Part shown: positions 21,501-29,824 of the stretch, piece after piece
How the letters are laid out: each line of letters begins with the position of its first letter
Numbering within the stretch: position 1 is the first letter of the stretch
Source: JANRJY01 sp033763735
GTDB taxonomy: Bacteria; Bacteroidota; Bacteroidia; Cytophagales; UBA9547
Length of the DNA stretch: 64,000 nt
Reading direction: 5' to 3'
Assembly: GCA_033763735.1 (NCBI GenBank)
Contig: JANRJY010000026.1
Coordinates: 1 to 64,000, forward strand
Notes under the pieces: model-generated
Seen by the model: the letters and a program-made list of their open reading frames with translations, nothing else
Told to the model about the DNA's origin: nothing
Database searches by the model: none
Translations under genes and position numbers: made by a program

Positions 21501-22816
21501 TAAGCGAAAGTTCTGAACTGTTTGCTTCAAATGCAGATAAAAAAACATTTACTTGGAAAGATGTTAAAAAATCTCTGAAGAATGATGAATATGCCATTGA
21601 AATTATAAGGCTTAGAAATTTTAATACTTCATTTACAGATAGTATCATTTATGCCGCACTTATAGTATCCGAAAAATCCGGAAAAGCGCCTGAAATTGTA
21701 ATAATACCAGAAGGCAAAAATTTGGAAAGCAAGTATTTAAAGTATTACAGAAATGCAACTAAAAACCAATTTGATGAAACATCTTCATACGATAACTATT
21801 GGAAACTTATTAAGTCAAAAATACAGGATAGTGCTTTAGTATTTATTTCAGCAGATGGGGTTTATAATCAAGTTAATCTTGAAGCTTTAAAGTCAGAATC
21901 AGGAACTTATGCTATTGATAAAAATGACTTTGTGCTGGTAAGTAATACTAAAGATGTAGTAATCAGTAGGAGCAGAGAATCACAAAATATTGGAAACAAA
22001 GCTGTATTGTGTGGAAATCCAACATTTTATGTGGACAAACAAGAAGGACAAAATAATGCAGACGGCAGTAGAGGTGTAAATTTTAATTCCACTAAAGATA
22101 TTAAACTCATTAAAAAAACAGATGTCATTTCAAAGGAACAACAAAGAGATTTTCGTTCGAATGAATCTATATCTCAATTAGCAGGTACTGAAATAGAAAT
22201 CAATCAATTAAATACTTTTCTTACGAACCAAAAATGGAGTATTCGTAAATTTATGGGTAACAATGCTGATGAAGATAGTATTAAGTCCATCCGAAGCCCG
22301 CGAGTTTTTCATATTGCTACCCATGGTTTTTTTAAAGAAGATGTCGATAAAACAGAAACACTGGGATTGAGTAGCACAGAAACTGAATTTACCCAAAATC
22401 CACTTTTGCGTTCCGGATTGTTATTAAAAGGGGCAGGTGATGTGCTTAAATCAAACAGTATATTGGATTTGAACAGCGAAAAAGGTGTACTTACTGCTTA
22501 CGAAGCTATGAATTTGAATTTAGATAATACGGAATTGGTAATTTTAAGTGCTTGTGAAACAGGCTTAGGCGAAGTACAGGTGGGTGAAGGTGTATTTGGT
22601 TTGCAACGTTCATTTGTTGTGGCAGGTTCTAATACTGTAGTAATGAGTTTGTTCAAAGTAAATGATGAAGTTACCCAAAAATTAATGAATATATTTTATG
22701 AGAAATGGCTTATTTCGGGAGATAAACGGAAAGCTTTTTCTGATGCAAAAAAAGAAATTAAAAAACAGTATCCACAGCCAATTTATTGGGGTTCGTTTGT
22801 AATGTCGGGGATATAG
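18530..22816 (+). CDS. Secreted TPR-repeat CHAT-domain (caspase-like) protein
   Basis: The ATG at 18530 is chosen over an in-frame TTG at 18515 because it begins a clean signal peptide (MKEFYTKLLIFYFLVIVSFQ). The product is 1428 residues. Residues about 25-870 are helical tetratricopeptide-type repeats with recurring kinesin-light-chain-like units (KYDEAEQALKKA, RYNDAENLLDKAL, NYSGAEKHIRKS). A linker follows, then a C-terminal CHAT domain from about 1110. The caspase-type dyad is visible as His1265 in HIATHGFF and Cys1342 in LSACETGLG, so catalysis looks intact. CHAT proteins are peptidases of the caspase/separase clan; the substrate here is unknown. With a signal peptide it would act in the periplasm or at the surface. 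It stands first in a co-directional group with a type IX cargo protein, a lipoprotein and a barrel protein, divergent from the giant adhesin. Confidence 0.88.
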   Translation: MKEFYTKLLIFYFLVIVSFQLFSQKEEKSVQKINRLYEKGSYKRAYALSNKLKIKFTSDTYKPFSYLLIAKSGEAYGIAGSIDSNINLGLQGLQVVKKTDPLLYINGLKLVAQTYTSAGNHRLAAQIINRMIAFADSANLTDSTLRLNNELLLANNLIERGFLNEGIQIIDNQINSRKFYATQSQRMVDGKVVSITKKNKKLRKKEYGNLLSIRASAYLKKGAYKVLDSLMKIDYKWVTKNVGGNSIEARDLLYTLGNKYELLNEKRKATKTYLKAFHKSKAKFSEKKVLDILEKVIYSYNAENDRHRGRKYYRKFESALTLEYGKRNPNFLRYDLADVHINYMFSKFDKSFRKLNKINKNKLKPLPNSNLQLRMLDYSYKLNTKRSDYDPAMDSLIKIVTIKKDLLGSEAPDYHKALLELANFYALYQSKFIEAQRIEDESWVKIVAPQLSGENIDFVKYLEQLASLYDLTDKYDKAIEQLKSASNEVSKYYGTENSTYATTKQKTADEYIKKGDFNQAESTINESVEIMKKVAGRENAANQTATYTTLAKLYSTLGKYDEAEQALKKAKRSGKKAKFTGTTETSRSADELADFYIKNGRYNDAENLLDKALYLKTKRFGPNSRELIVSLNQFAQLYLIKGNYSGAEKHIRKSFELSSKIFGDSSVKITEVLKLKEELYKKIGEFIKAEETSLHILAIQKKILGLNHIDLAATYANIALLKFYATNDPAVSIIFLNEAIRIVKANLGTDNPQYATQATKLATLYLETKKYEKADSLLNESNKTWVRLLGEKNVNTAEINYLQGIIYYRKGDMGVAEQKFIKARSFYKSIFSKSHPGYVKSSSQLAHTYFVNKNYGKANKIMDEILSIYIQYTKNYFPSLSFNEKSKYWNLIKDDFEFYNNLAIKMNNGGMIAKMYNYTMSTKAILLSSSIKVRERIMNSKDEVLIERYNDWVAKKELLSSVISLSTETQKQIGIDVQQLEKEITFLEKELSESSELFASNADKKTFTWKDVKKSLKNDEYAIEIIRLRNFNTSFTDSIIYAALIVSEKSGKAPEIVIIPEGKNLESKYLKYYRNATKNQFDETSSYDNYWKLIKSKIQDSALVFISADGVYNQVNLEALKSESGTYAIDKNDFVLVSNTKDVVISRSRESQNIGNKAVLCGNPTFYVDKQEGQNNADGSRGVNFNSTKDIKLIKKTDVISKEQQRDFRSNESISQLAGTEIEINQLNTFLTNQKWSIRKFMGNNADEDSIKSIRSPRVFHIATHGFFKEDVDKTETLGLSSTETEFTQNPLLRSGLLLKGAGDVLKSNSILDLNSEKGVLTAYEAMNLNLDNTELVILSACETGLGEVQVGEGVFGLQRSFVVAGSNTVVMSLFKVNDEVTQKLMNIFYEKWLISGDKRKAFSDAKKEIKKQYPQPIYWGSFVMSGI

Positions 22817-22822
22817 GAAATG

Positions 22823-22920
22823 TTAAATTCTAAATGCTAAATTTTAAATGTTTAATGCTAAAAAAAAATCGTAAATCATAAATCATAAATCATAAATCAT
22901 AAATCATAAATCATAAATTC
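22823..22920. repeat. Heptanucleotide tandem repeat (TAAATCA)6 with degenerate flank
   Basis: Six exact copies of TAAATCA run from 22872 to 22913, followed by one variant TAAATTC (22914-22920) that abuts the next start codon. Upstream, 22825-22860 shows the same seven-base rhythm in degenerate form (TAAATTC, TAAATGC, TAAATTT, TAAATGT, TTAATGC). The array fills the gap between the CHAT gene and the next gene and carries an in-frame stop (TAA at 22900) relative to that gene, so it is untranslated. Copy-number change would alter spacing upstream of the start. Confidence 0.9.
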
Positions 22921-25900
22921 TTGCCAAAAATTTTAAAACATTCACTCATTTTTTCATTTACTTTTTTCCTTATTAAAGTAAGTGCGCAGGTGCCTACGAT
23001 TACCAACTTTGGTAATACTTTTGACGGTACTAAAGTGGCTCAAATTGGTGGATGTGGTGGTTCTACAGCCGATATAGTATCTGTTATTGGAACCAACTTT
23101 ACAATTGGAACAACTAGCGTGAGTATAAGTGGTGTGCGATGTGGCATATTAACGGTGACTTCTACTTACTTGGAATTTGAAATGCCTTTTTTGAATACCA
23201 ACCCTGGTATTGATTTTTCAGGGAACATCCTTCTCAAAACACCAAATGGAACAGTAACCTCCGCCCTACCCTTGTATGCTACGTTTTGCGTTACGCTACC
23301 TTCAGTGTTTATTTATAAAGTAGGTGATATTGTAACCCTAACCGGAAGTGACATAGGCAATATATCAGGAGTTTCAATCAATGGATTCAATTATCCTCTT
23401 CCTACTTTTTATGATGCCGTTGGACGCAAATTATTGATATATACTTCAGCCATCCCCCAAAGTGTCACACAAAATTTAGTATTAAAACAAAATATCACAG
23501 GTGATCTTTCCGTATCGCCTACTTTTTCATTTATAAAAGTAAATGCACCTGTAATTACTTCTATTTCACCTCAATATGGTGCAACAGGCAGTATCATAGT
23601 TATCAATGGCGCTAATTTTAGTGTGCCCTCCGAAAACAACTTGATTTATTTTGGAGGAACTGCCGTGAGTGCCAATGCTGGAGGCAATGCCAACGCAATT
23701 ACTGTAAATATTCCAAGTGCAGCAGTATACGATAAAATCACTTTAATAAGCCAAAACACTAATCTTTCTACACAATATGATATTCCGGTTACCAAGCGCG
23801 ATTTCAAATTGCTTAACCCAATATCTGTTCCAGGGTTAAATCAAACGGACAATTTATTAGAAACTTTCACAAATGGCTCTTCAACTGATGCATCCATTGA
23901 AGGTGATTTTGACTTGGATGGCCGAACAGATATTGCTTATATTGATGGCACTGCTAACGAATTACGAATATTACGCAATACTTCTCAACGACCATTGAGT
24001 CCGTTACCATTAACATTTACAGGTACCATACCACCCGTAGTAAACACCATTTCCGGCAGAAACTTCACCTCGATATTGGTGCAATCCGGATTTGTGGCTT
24101 CAAGCACATACAATATCGAAATAGCTGATATGGATGGCGATGCCCGACCAGATATCATAATTGCCGATAATAATGCAAGTGGATTTTATATATTTAGGAA
24201 CACCAGTTCAGGCGGTGGAAATATTGCCTTTGCTCCGCAATACTATCATATACATGGAGGCGGTGTGGTTTCTGGCAATAATCCAAATAATATGCTAATT
24301 AGAGACATTGACTTTGACGGTAAACCAGATATTATTTTTGCAGAAAACGATGTGCTTCAATCCATAACTGTAATAAAAAATTATTGTATTCCGGGTCAAA
24401 TCAATGCAAGTTATTTTTCACCCCTAATTCGTTTAATAAGCTATAACAACAGTTATACTATCGAGGGGATTGAAGTTACAGATTTTGATAATGATCAAAA
24501 ACCGGACATTGTATATGCACTTTGGAATTCAACAATCGCAAGTGCAGTATATGTACACAAAAATATTACGCAACAAGGTTCATTAACTGGTAATTCCTTT
24601 GGCACAGCAACATTAATCGGTTCGTTTCCAATCAATTCCAATTTTGGCAAACTTCGTACAGGAGACCTTACTTACGATGGATTGGCTGACGTTGCATTAA
24701 TTAATGATGCAGGCGCGGGTGCCAAAACATTGAATATTTTTAGAAATACAACTGTTGGTCCTATTTCGTTTCAGGCACCGGTTGCATATAATTTGACCAC
24801 AACCAGTGTAATTACTGATATGAAAATATCAGACATGGATAATAATGGTTCACCTGATATTGCCATTTTGGATGGTCAATTAACTATGTATACCAATAAT
24901 TACAATGCCGGAAGTGGCTCAATTACTGCATCCACATTTAACCAATCAGCCACCTACGATTTAAATACCACCTTTGGAGGATCATCAAAGGATATGTTGA
25001 TTTTAGATATTAATGCAGATAAGACCAATGATGTTTTTATCAATCGTACCGCAGCCCAAACCGGAATATTATTCAATTATAGTTGCGACCCTATTTTGCT
25101 TAATACCAACTTCTTAACAACCAATCTATCCATTACAGGAGGTATAGGCACAATCAACTTAAATGTAACAGCTTCCGGAACAGGTTTGAATTATCAATGG
25201 CAACAGTCGACTGATAATGGAACAACCTGGAGTAGTTTTACAGATGGTGGGGCATATTCTGGAAGCCTAACCAATCAGTTAAGTATTATAAACCCTGCTA
25301 CTTCTTTTAGCAATTATCAATATCGAATATTAGTTTCCAGTCAATGTACTGTGGCAGGTGCAGTTACGCCAAATATTACGGTTACCAATTGCACCTTACC
25401 TGTAATCACCCAACAGCCTTCAACCATATTTAATGCTTGCACATCAGGCAGTTACGTACTTACGGTAGTTGCTAATGGAATCGGGAATACCTATCAATGG
25501 CAACATTTCACAGGTGGACTTTGGCAAAATATTACAGATGGTGGCATTTATTCAGGATCTTCAACTACAGGACTTACCATCAATAACCCTGCAATCATTT
25601 TGAATGGAAGATCATTCAGAGTAGCCATAACCAATATATGTAATGCCCCTGTGTATTCTGATGGAACTGCTTCCTTGTTTTTTGCAACAAACCCTTCTAT
25701 CTCTAACCAACCAAGTGATTTTACTTTGTGCCAAAGTTCCGGAAATGCTGTATTTAATGCGACTATAGTGGGCACATTAATAAGTTACCAATGGCAATTA
25801 TCTACCGATAGTGGTGTAAATTGGGTCACAATAGTAAATGGTGCAAAATATAGTGGCGCTATTACCAATAGTCTTACAGTAATTAATCCCGATACACTCA

Positions 25901-27357
25901 ACAATTTAAATCAGTTCAGAGTTATAGGAACTAATATTTGCGGATTATCAGTAACAACCAATGGATTAAGCACCTTATATGTAAATATTCCTTCCGCAAT
26001 TGTTGCACAACCAGTGAGTCCTGGAGGGGTATGTGCGTCAAATGGCACCTTATTGTTAAATGCTGGTGTACAAGGTCAAAACTTAAATCTTCAGTGGCAA
26101 GTATTCACACTTGGTGGATGGAATGACCTTCCAAATAACAATACTTATTTTGGAGTTACGAACCCTACTTTATCCATAACCAATCCTCAGGCTGGATTAA
26201 ATGGAACTCAATATCGCCTTACACTTTCCGGCAGCTGTATCACTGGAAATTTGATTTCTTCTACTGTTGGAATAACTGTTTTCAACCCTGTGCCTACAAT
26301 CATAAGTAGCCCAACTACACCATCAGCAATTTGTGACAAATCAGGTTTTGCCACGTTCAGTGTATCCGCTGCTGGTGTAACGTTAAACTACCAATGGGAA
26401 AATAAAATCAATGGAGTTTGGCAAACATTAAGTGAAAGTGGGATTTATTTTGGAACCATTTCTCCTAAACTAATCGTAATTGGTCCTGATCGTACTTTAT
26501 CAGGAACTCCTTTCAGAGCTAAAGTTACCGGTTCATGTTCCAATAGTTATGCTTATTCGGATAGTTCCGCCCTTTTAGTTATTTATTCCGTACCAACTAT
26601 AACATCAACAATATCAACTGATTGCGTAATTGGTTCATCTAAACTAGGTGTAATTAATGACCCGAATTTCAAATCGTTTCAATGGCAATTGAATAATTCT
26701 AATTTGTTTGGAGATACTTTAAACAACTATAATTTATTATTATCCGGAAGCTATTCTGTTTTTGTGAATAAAGATAAAAAATGTATTTCTCAGCCTGTTT
26801 CATATACCTCACCTTTATTGGCAAACAAACCCATTATTACCTCACAAGGTACTCCGGACGATACATTATTGTCTACCACTTTATTATCAAACACTTCCTA
26901 TCAATGGTATGTGAACAATAAATTTATTATTGGTGCCAATTCAGAGAAATTACCCATATACTATAATGGCAATTATTTTGTTCAAATCCGAAATTCAGGA
27001 AATTGCACGATTAGGTCGGATGCCTACATAGTTAAAAGTAGTAAATATTTTGACATCAGCAGATTAGGCTATTATGAAACTGACACAAGCATTCAAATTC
27101 TGAAGCCTAAAAAACTAAATTATGTCATTGTTCCCAATCCTACAAATGGCAAATTCAAAATCCAAAATTCAAATACAAATGAAGAAATAAATGTGAATAT
27201 ATATGATACAGATTCTAGAATTATATTCTCAAAAAGTTATATATCTAATGCTTCTGAACTTGAAATTGATTTACAAAATCAACCGAAAGGGATTTATTAT
27301 GTTCAAATATTAGTGAATTATGAATCTATTAATATCAAACTTATTTTGTCAAACTAA
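22921..27357 (+). CDS. Type IX-secreted protein with TIG-like, VCBS and Ig-like repeats
   Basis: This 1478-residue secreted protein must start at TTG 22921: the frame has a stop at 22900, there is no ATG between, and the TTG yields a good signal peptide ending in KVSAQ. Residues about 25-290 look like IPT/TIG-type beta modules. Residues 320-720 carry seven VCBS/FG-GAP repeats with calcium-loop motifs (DFDLDGRTDI, DMDGDARPDI, DIDFDGKPDI, DFDNDQKPDI). Residues 730-1220 hold five Ig-like repeats with the signature YQWQ...W...SG......L.I.NP. The last ~75 residues (VPNPTNGKFKI ... PKGIYYVQI) are a type A type IX sorting domain. The module set resembles that of the giant protein across the spacer. 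The stop lies 3 bases before the next gene, suggesting an operon. Ligand unknown. Confidence 0.88.
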   Translation: MPKILKHSLIFSFTFFLIKVSAQVPTITNFGNTFDGTKVAQIGGCGGSTADIVSVIGTNFTIGTTSVSISGVRCGILTVTSTYLEFEMPFLNTNPGIDFSGNILLKTPNGTVTSALPLYATFCVTLPSVFIYKVGDIVTLTGSDIGNISGVSINGFNYPLPTFYDAVGRKLLIYTSAIPQSVTQNLVLKQNITGDLSVSPTFSFIKVNAPVITSISPQYGATGSIIVINGANFSVPSENNLIYFGGTAVSANAGGNANAITVNIPSAAVYDKITLISQNTNLSTQYDIPVTKRDFKLLNPISVPGLNQTDNLLETFTNGSSTDASIEGDFDLDGRTDIAYIDGTANELRILRNTSQRPLSPLPLTFTGTIPPVVNTISGRNFTSILVQSGFVASSTYNIEIADMDGDARPDIIIADNNASGFYIFRNTSSGGGNIAFAPQYYHIHGGGVVSGNNPNNMLIRDIDFDGKPDIIFAENDVLQSITVIKNYCIPGQINASYFSPLIRLISYNNSYTIEGIEVTDFDNDQKPDIVYALWNSTIASAVYVHKNITQQGSLTGNSFGTATLIGSFPINSNFGKLRTGDLTYDGLADVALINDAGAGAKTLNIFRNTTVGPISFQAPVAYNLTTTSVITDMKISDMDNNGSPDIAILDGQLTMYTNNYNAGSGSITASTFNQSATYDLNTTFGGSSKDMLILDINADKTNDVFINRTAAQTGILFNYSCDPILLNTNFLTTNLSITGGIGTINLNVTASGTGLNYQWQQSTDNGTTWSSFTDGGAYSGSLTNQLSIINPATSFSNYQYRILVSSQCTVAGAVTPNITVTNCTLPVITQQPSTIFNACTSGSYVLTVVANGIGNTYQWQHFTGGLWQNITDGGIYSGSSTTGLTINNPAIILNGRSFRVAITNICNAPVYSDGTASLFFATNPSISNQPSDFTLCQSSGNAVFNATIVGTLISYQWQLSTDSGVNWVTIVNGAKYSGAITNSLTVINPDTLNNLNQFRVIGTNICGLSVTTNGLSTLYVNIPSAIVAQPVSPGGVCASNGTLLLNAGVQGQNLNLQWQVFTLGGWNDLPNNNTYFGVTNPTLSITNPQAGLNGTQYRLTLSGSCITGNLISSTVGITVFNPVPTIISSPTTPSAICDKSGFATFSVSAAGVTLNYQWENKINGVWQTLSESGIYFGTISPKLIVIGPDRTLSGTPFRAKVTGSCSNSYAYSDSSALLVIYSVPTITSTISTDCVIGSSKLGVINDPNFKSFQWQLNNSNLFGDTLNNYNLLLSGSYSVFVNKDKKCISQPVSYTSPLLANKPIITSQGTPDDTLLSTTLLSNTSYQWYVNNKFIIGANSEKLPIYYNGNYFVQIRNSGNCTIRSDAYIVKSSKYFDISRLGYYETDTSIQILKPKKLNYVIVPNPTNGKFKIQNSNTNEEINVNIYDTDSRIIFSKSYISNASELEIDLQNQPKGIYYVQILVNYESINIKLILSN

Positions 27358-27360
27358 TTA

Positions 27361-28329
27361 ATGAAAATACGGTCAAAATATATAATTACAATGCCCTACC
27401 CGCCCATAAGTTGGTTTGGAGCCTTGATATGTATTATTTTGCTATATGCTTGTAAAACTGAAGTTAAAAAACTTGAATTTGACACTCAAATTGAAGCAAC
27501 GGTGGTAGATGACAATAGTGCCCCTTTGCAAGGCGTCAATGTAGGTATATACAATGATTTCAGTTTTTATCAAATAGATATTAAGCAACTTAATTTGTTA
27601 AATGCACTTCAATCCGGACAAACAGATGGATCGGGTAAAATTGCTTTTACCAACCTTACAGAAGGCGCAAGTTATTGGCTTGCCGTTTATTACAATGACA
27701 CAAATAAATACAAAGGCATTGACTTATTGTACAATAATAAAAGTATCAACAACAGCTTAGCAGTGAAGCCACGTAAAGGATCTATTAATTATGTAAGGCT
27801 CAAACTTGAAGCATTTGAAGGACTTGTATCGTTTTCAGCTGATAAATCTGATAGTGCAAGGTTGCCATTGGAAATTACTGTAAACAATACTATTGTTGGT
27901 GTACTTTCAGGCACTCGAACAGGACCTGCAACATCATTCAATGATAATAATGTACTAACTACAGCCGTATCGAAAGGTAAATTCACTTATTATATTAAAT
28001 CCAAAGATTGTGCTTGGTCAGGAATTAATACAATTTCCGGAGCAGCATGGATTCCTGTTCATCTGCCACCTTGTAATGGGGCTGATTTGGGCTTTTGGTC
28101 AACCGATACTACTAAAGCCATATACCCTATTTCTATTACACTTAATGAAACGGATGCATTGCCAAATATAACTGGCGCAATTTTAACTTCACCTACTTGT
28201 AATACCACGCGAACAGCAGGAACATACACTTACTATGCAAAAGCAGCCGATAATAGTTGCACATGGGCAGGACAAATCACTATCAAAGCAAATCAATGTA
28301 CTACCATTAATTTGCCTAAATGTAAATAA
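27361..28329 (+). CDS. Lipoprotein with carboxypeptidase-regulatory-like domain
   Basis: The protein has 322 residues from ATG 27361; an alternative ATG at 27391 gives a more typical lipoprotein leader. A lipobox-like LLYAC ends the hydrophobic segment at residue 31, so it is probably a lipid-anchored outer-membrane protein. Residues about 40-110 (IEATVVDDNSAPLQGVNVGI) resemble a carboxypeptidase-regulatory or TonB-plug-associated beta sandwich. The C-terminal part holds two copies of a Cys-containing motif (TYYIKSKDCAWSG ... LPPCN and TYYAKAADNSCTWAG ... LPKCK), apparently an internal duplication. It sits directly after the type IX cargo gene and one base before the barrel gene, so the three probably work together. 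Exact function unknown. Confidence 0.72.
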   Translation: MKIRSKYIITMPYPPISWFGALICIILLYACKTEVKKLEFDTQIEATVVDDNSAPLQGVNVGIYNDFSFYQIDIKQLNLLNALQSGQTDGSGKIAFTNLTEGASYWLAVYYNDTNKYKGIDLLYNNKSINNSLAVKPRKGSINYVRLKLEAFEGLVSFSADKSDSARLPLEITVNNTIVGVLSGTRTGPATSFNDNNVLTTAVSKGKFTYYIKSKDCAWSGINTISGAAWIPVHLPPCNGADLGFWSTDTTKAIYPISITLNETDALPNITGAILTSPTCNTTRTAGTYTYYAKAADNSCTWAGQITIKANQCTTINLPKCK

Positions 28330-28330
28330 A

Positions 28331-29008
28331 ATGAGAATCTATTTTTACATATTCATTATTATTATTGTTTCAATAAAAAGTATTCATGCACAAGCAATTG
28401 ACTACGTTCAAGGATACATTGGCACTCGTTTTTTCCCTCAAGATGAACAAAGAGGAGAAGATGATAAATTGCCAAGAAATATATACGCAGGGTATGCTCC
28501 CGGACAGGTATTAGGCGGAACTGTTTATAGGCAAGTAACTGATAGACTTTGTATTGGAGGCAATTTCGAGATTGGTAATACTTTTAAAAAGAATTTTAAT
28601 CTCAACTTAGTTACCCTTGGATTACAAGCCAAATTCAATTTCACCAACATTGAATATTTTTTGTCCCCATACATTGTAGCCGGTCCAAATTTGTCATTTA
28701 TGACATTAAGTCGACAAGAATACACAGAGGACGTTACCACCAATAGCCAAAATCAAAATGAATTGATTATTCCAACCGGTTACAAATTCAGAGAATCGAA
28801 AACTGATTTCTTTTTTATGCCAGTAGTTGGTTTTAATGCAGGAGCCGGATTGGAAATAAAAATGACTGAAGGTTGGGGTATATATGGAGAATATCGCTTT
28901 AATTATACCTATTCAAAAGATACCCCACTTTTGAAAGCAGAATACCCAACAAACAATTCTAATCTTATTTTCCATAATACAACCGTTGGGTTGAGGCTGT
29001 TTTTATAA
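28331..29008 (+). CDS. Outer-membrane beta-barrel protein
   Basis: The start is the ATG at 28331, one base after the upstream stop; the longer reading frame from 28235 would overlap the lipoprotein and hide the signal peptide (MRIYFYIFIIIIVSIKSIHA then Q). The 225-residue product shows alternating hydrophobic beta strands (LVTLGLQAKFNF, YFLSPYIVAGPNLSF, GAGLEIKMTEGWGIYGEYRF) and ends TTVGLRLFL, a typical barrel-terminal strand, suggesting an OmpA/OMP_b-brl-type eight-strand barrel. Its last 16 coding bases are repeated downstream of the HEPN/MNT pair. It may be a membrane partner of the two preceding surface proteins; that is inference from position. Confidence 0.8.
   Translation: MRIYFYIFIIIIVSIKSIHAQAIDYVQGYIGTRFFPQDEQRGEDDKLPRNIYAGYAPGQVLGGTVYRQVTDRLCIGGNFEIGNTFKKNFNLNLVTLGLQAKFNFTNIEYFLSPYIVAGPNLSFMTLSRQEYTEDVTTNSQNQNELIIPTGYKFRESKTDFFFMPVVGFNAGAGLEIKMTEGWGIYGEYRFNYTYSKDTPLLKAEYPTNNSNLIFHNTTVGLRLFL
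28989..29004 (+). repeat. 16-base direct repeat, left copy
   Basis: GGTTGAGGCTGTTTTT lies within the last codons of the beta-barrel gene (encoding part of GLRLFL). An identical copy is at 29755-29770. The two bracket the HEPN/MNT toxin-antitoxin genes. Confidence 0.85.
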
Positions 29009-29085
29009 ATTGAAAGATTATTCTTTGAATCGAGACCTATTTGGATTGTTTTTATATTATTTTGATATTTGTATAGGCACTTAAA

Positions 29086-29379
29086 ATGAACAGAGAGTAC
29101 ATTATCCAAAGTATAAAATCAATTAAGCCATTTTTACAAGAAAATGGGATTTCTACAATTGGCATTTTTGGTTCATATTCTTTCTCTGAAGCAACCGAAT
29201 CAAGTGATATTGACATTTTGATTGATTTTGAAAAAAACAAAGAAACTTTTAGCAATTTTTTAACGGTATGTGAGGCATTGGAAAATTTATTTCCTAATAA
29301 AAAAACGGATATTGTTACTACAAAAGGACTCAATAAATATATTGGTCCACTCATAATGAATCAAGTTATATATGTATAG
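29086..29379 (+). CDS. mntA: MNT-domain nucleotidyltransferase antitoxin
   Basis: This 97-residue protein is a minimal nucleotidyltransferase. The catalytic pattern is visible as IGIFGSYSFSEATESSDIDI, i.e. the GSx(n)DxD signature with the two metal-binding aspartates in DID, and a further Asp in KKTDIVTT. In HEPN/MNT (type VII) systems the MNT protein neutralises the HEPN RNase, in characterised cases by adding AMP to a tyrosine near its active site. The gene overlaps the next one by 8 bases, the standard arrangement. The pair is flanked by a 16-base direct repeat, so it may be a recent insertion. Confidence 0.88.
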   Translation: MNREYIIQSIKSIKPFLQENGISTIGIFGSYSFSEATESSDIDILIDFEKNKETFSNFLTVCEALENLFPNKKTDIVTTKGLNKYIGPLIMNQVIYV

Positions 29380-29710
29380 AGATTATTCTCATTTTTTGAA
29401 GCATATACTAGAAGAATGTAGATATTTACAACAAATAATTCAAAGTGGAATAACTTTTGAAAGTTTTATTCGAGATGAAACATTAAAAAGAGCTGTTGTA
29501 AGAAGTTTAGAAATAATAGGAGAAGCAACGAAAAATATTCCAATTGACGAAAAACTAAAATATCCCAATATTAAATGGAAGCAAATGGCTGGAATGAGAA
29601 ACAGACTTATACATGAATATATGGGAATTAATTATATTATTGTATGGGATGTTTTGACTGAAAATATTCCAGTATTGATGAAACAAATTGAAGAGGCTCT
29701 AAGAAATTAG
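29372..29710 (+). CDS. hepT: HEPN-domain (DUF86) RNase toxin
   Basis: The 112-residue protein is a DUF86/HepT-type HEPN protein. The RNase motif RNRLIH (R-x4-H) is followed by EYMGI, giving the RxxxxHxY arrangement whose tyrosine is the AMPylation target in studied HepT proteins. Helices such as ILEECRYLQQIIQSG and LKRAVVRSLEIIGEA match the family. It would cleave RNA unless modified by the partner nucleotidyltransferase. The active-site residues are present, so the toxin looks functional. Confidence 0.9.
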   Translation: MYRDYSHFLKHILEECRYLQQIIQSGITFESFIRDETLKRAVVRSLEIIGEATKNIPIDEKLKYPNIKWKQMAGMRNRLIHEYMGINYIIVWDVLTENIPVLMKQIEEALRN

Positions 29711-29754
29711 TGCTTTTGTTTTTTATGTTTGAAATTGCATTTGTGTTATTATTA

Positions 29755-29770
29755 GGTTGAGGCTGTTTTT
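29755..29770 (+). repeat. 16-base direct repeat, right copy
   Basis: GGTTGAGGCTGTTTTT, identical to 28989-29004 at the end of the barrel gene, is here followed by GTGA instead of ATAA. In frame it again reads LRLFL-stop, as if it were a relic of the barrel gene's C-terminus left downstream of the toxin-antitoxin pair. Confidence 0.85.
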
Positions 29771-29824
29771 GTGATTTTTTATTCTTTTTGCTACTTTAGC
29801 CTCTATATTCAACCATAATTAATT

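Noticed and set aside
22872..22920. Possible CRISPR array
   Set aside because: The heptamers are contiguous without spacers; this is a simple tandem repeat, not a CRISPR array. No other array-like pattern was seen in the window.
28235..28330. N-terminal extension of the beta-barrel gene
   Set aside because: It overlaps the lipoprotein gene and places a polar stretch before the signal peptide; the ATG at 28331 is far better.
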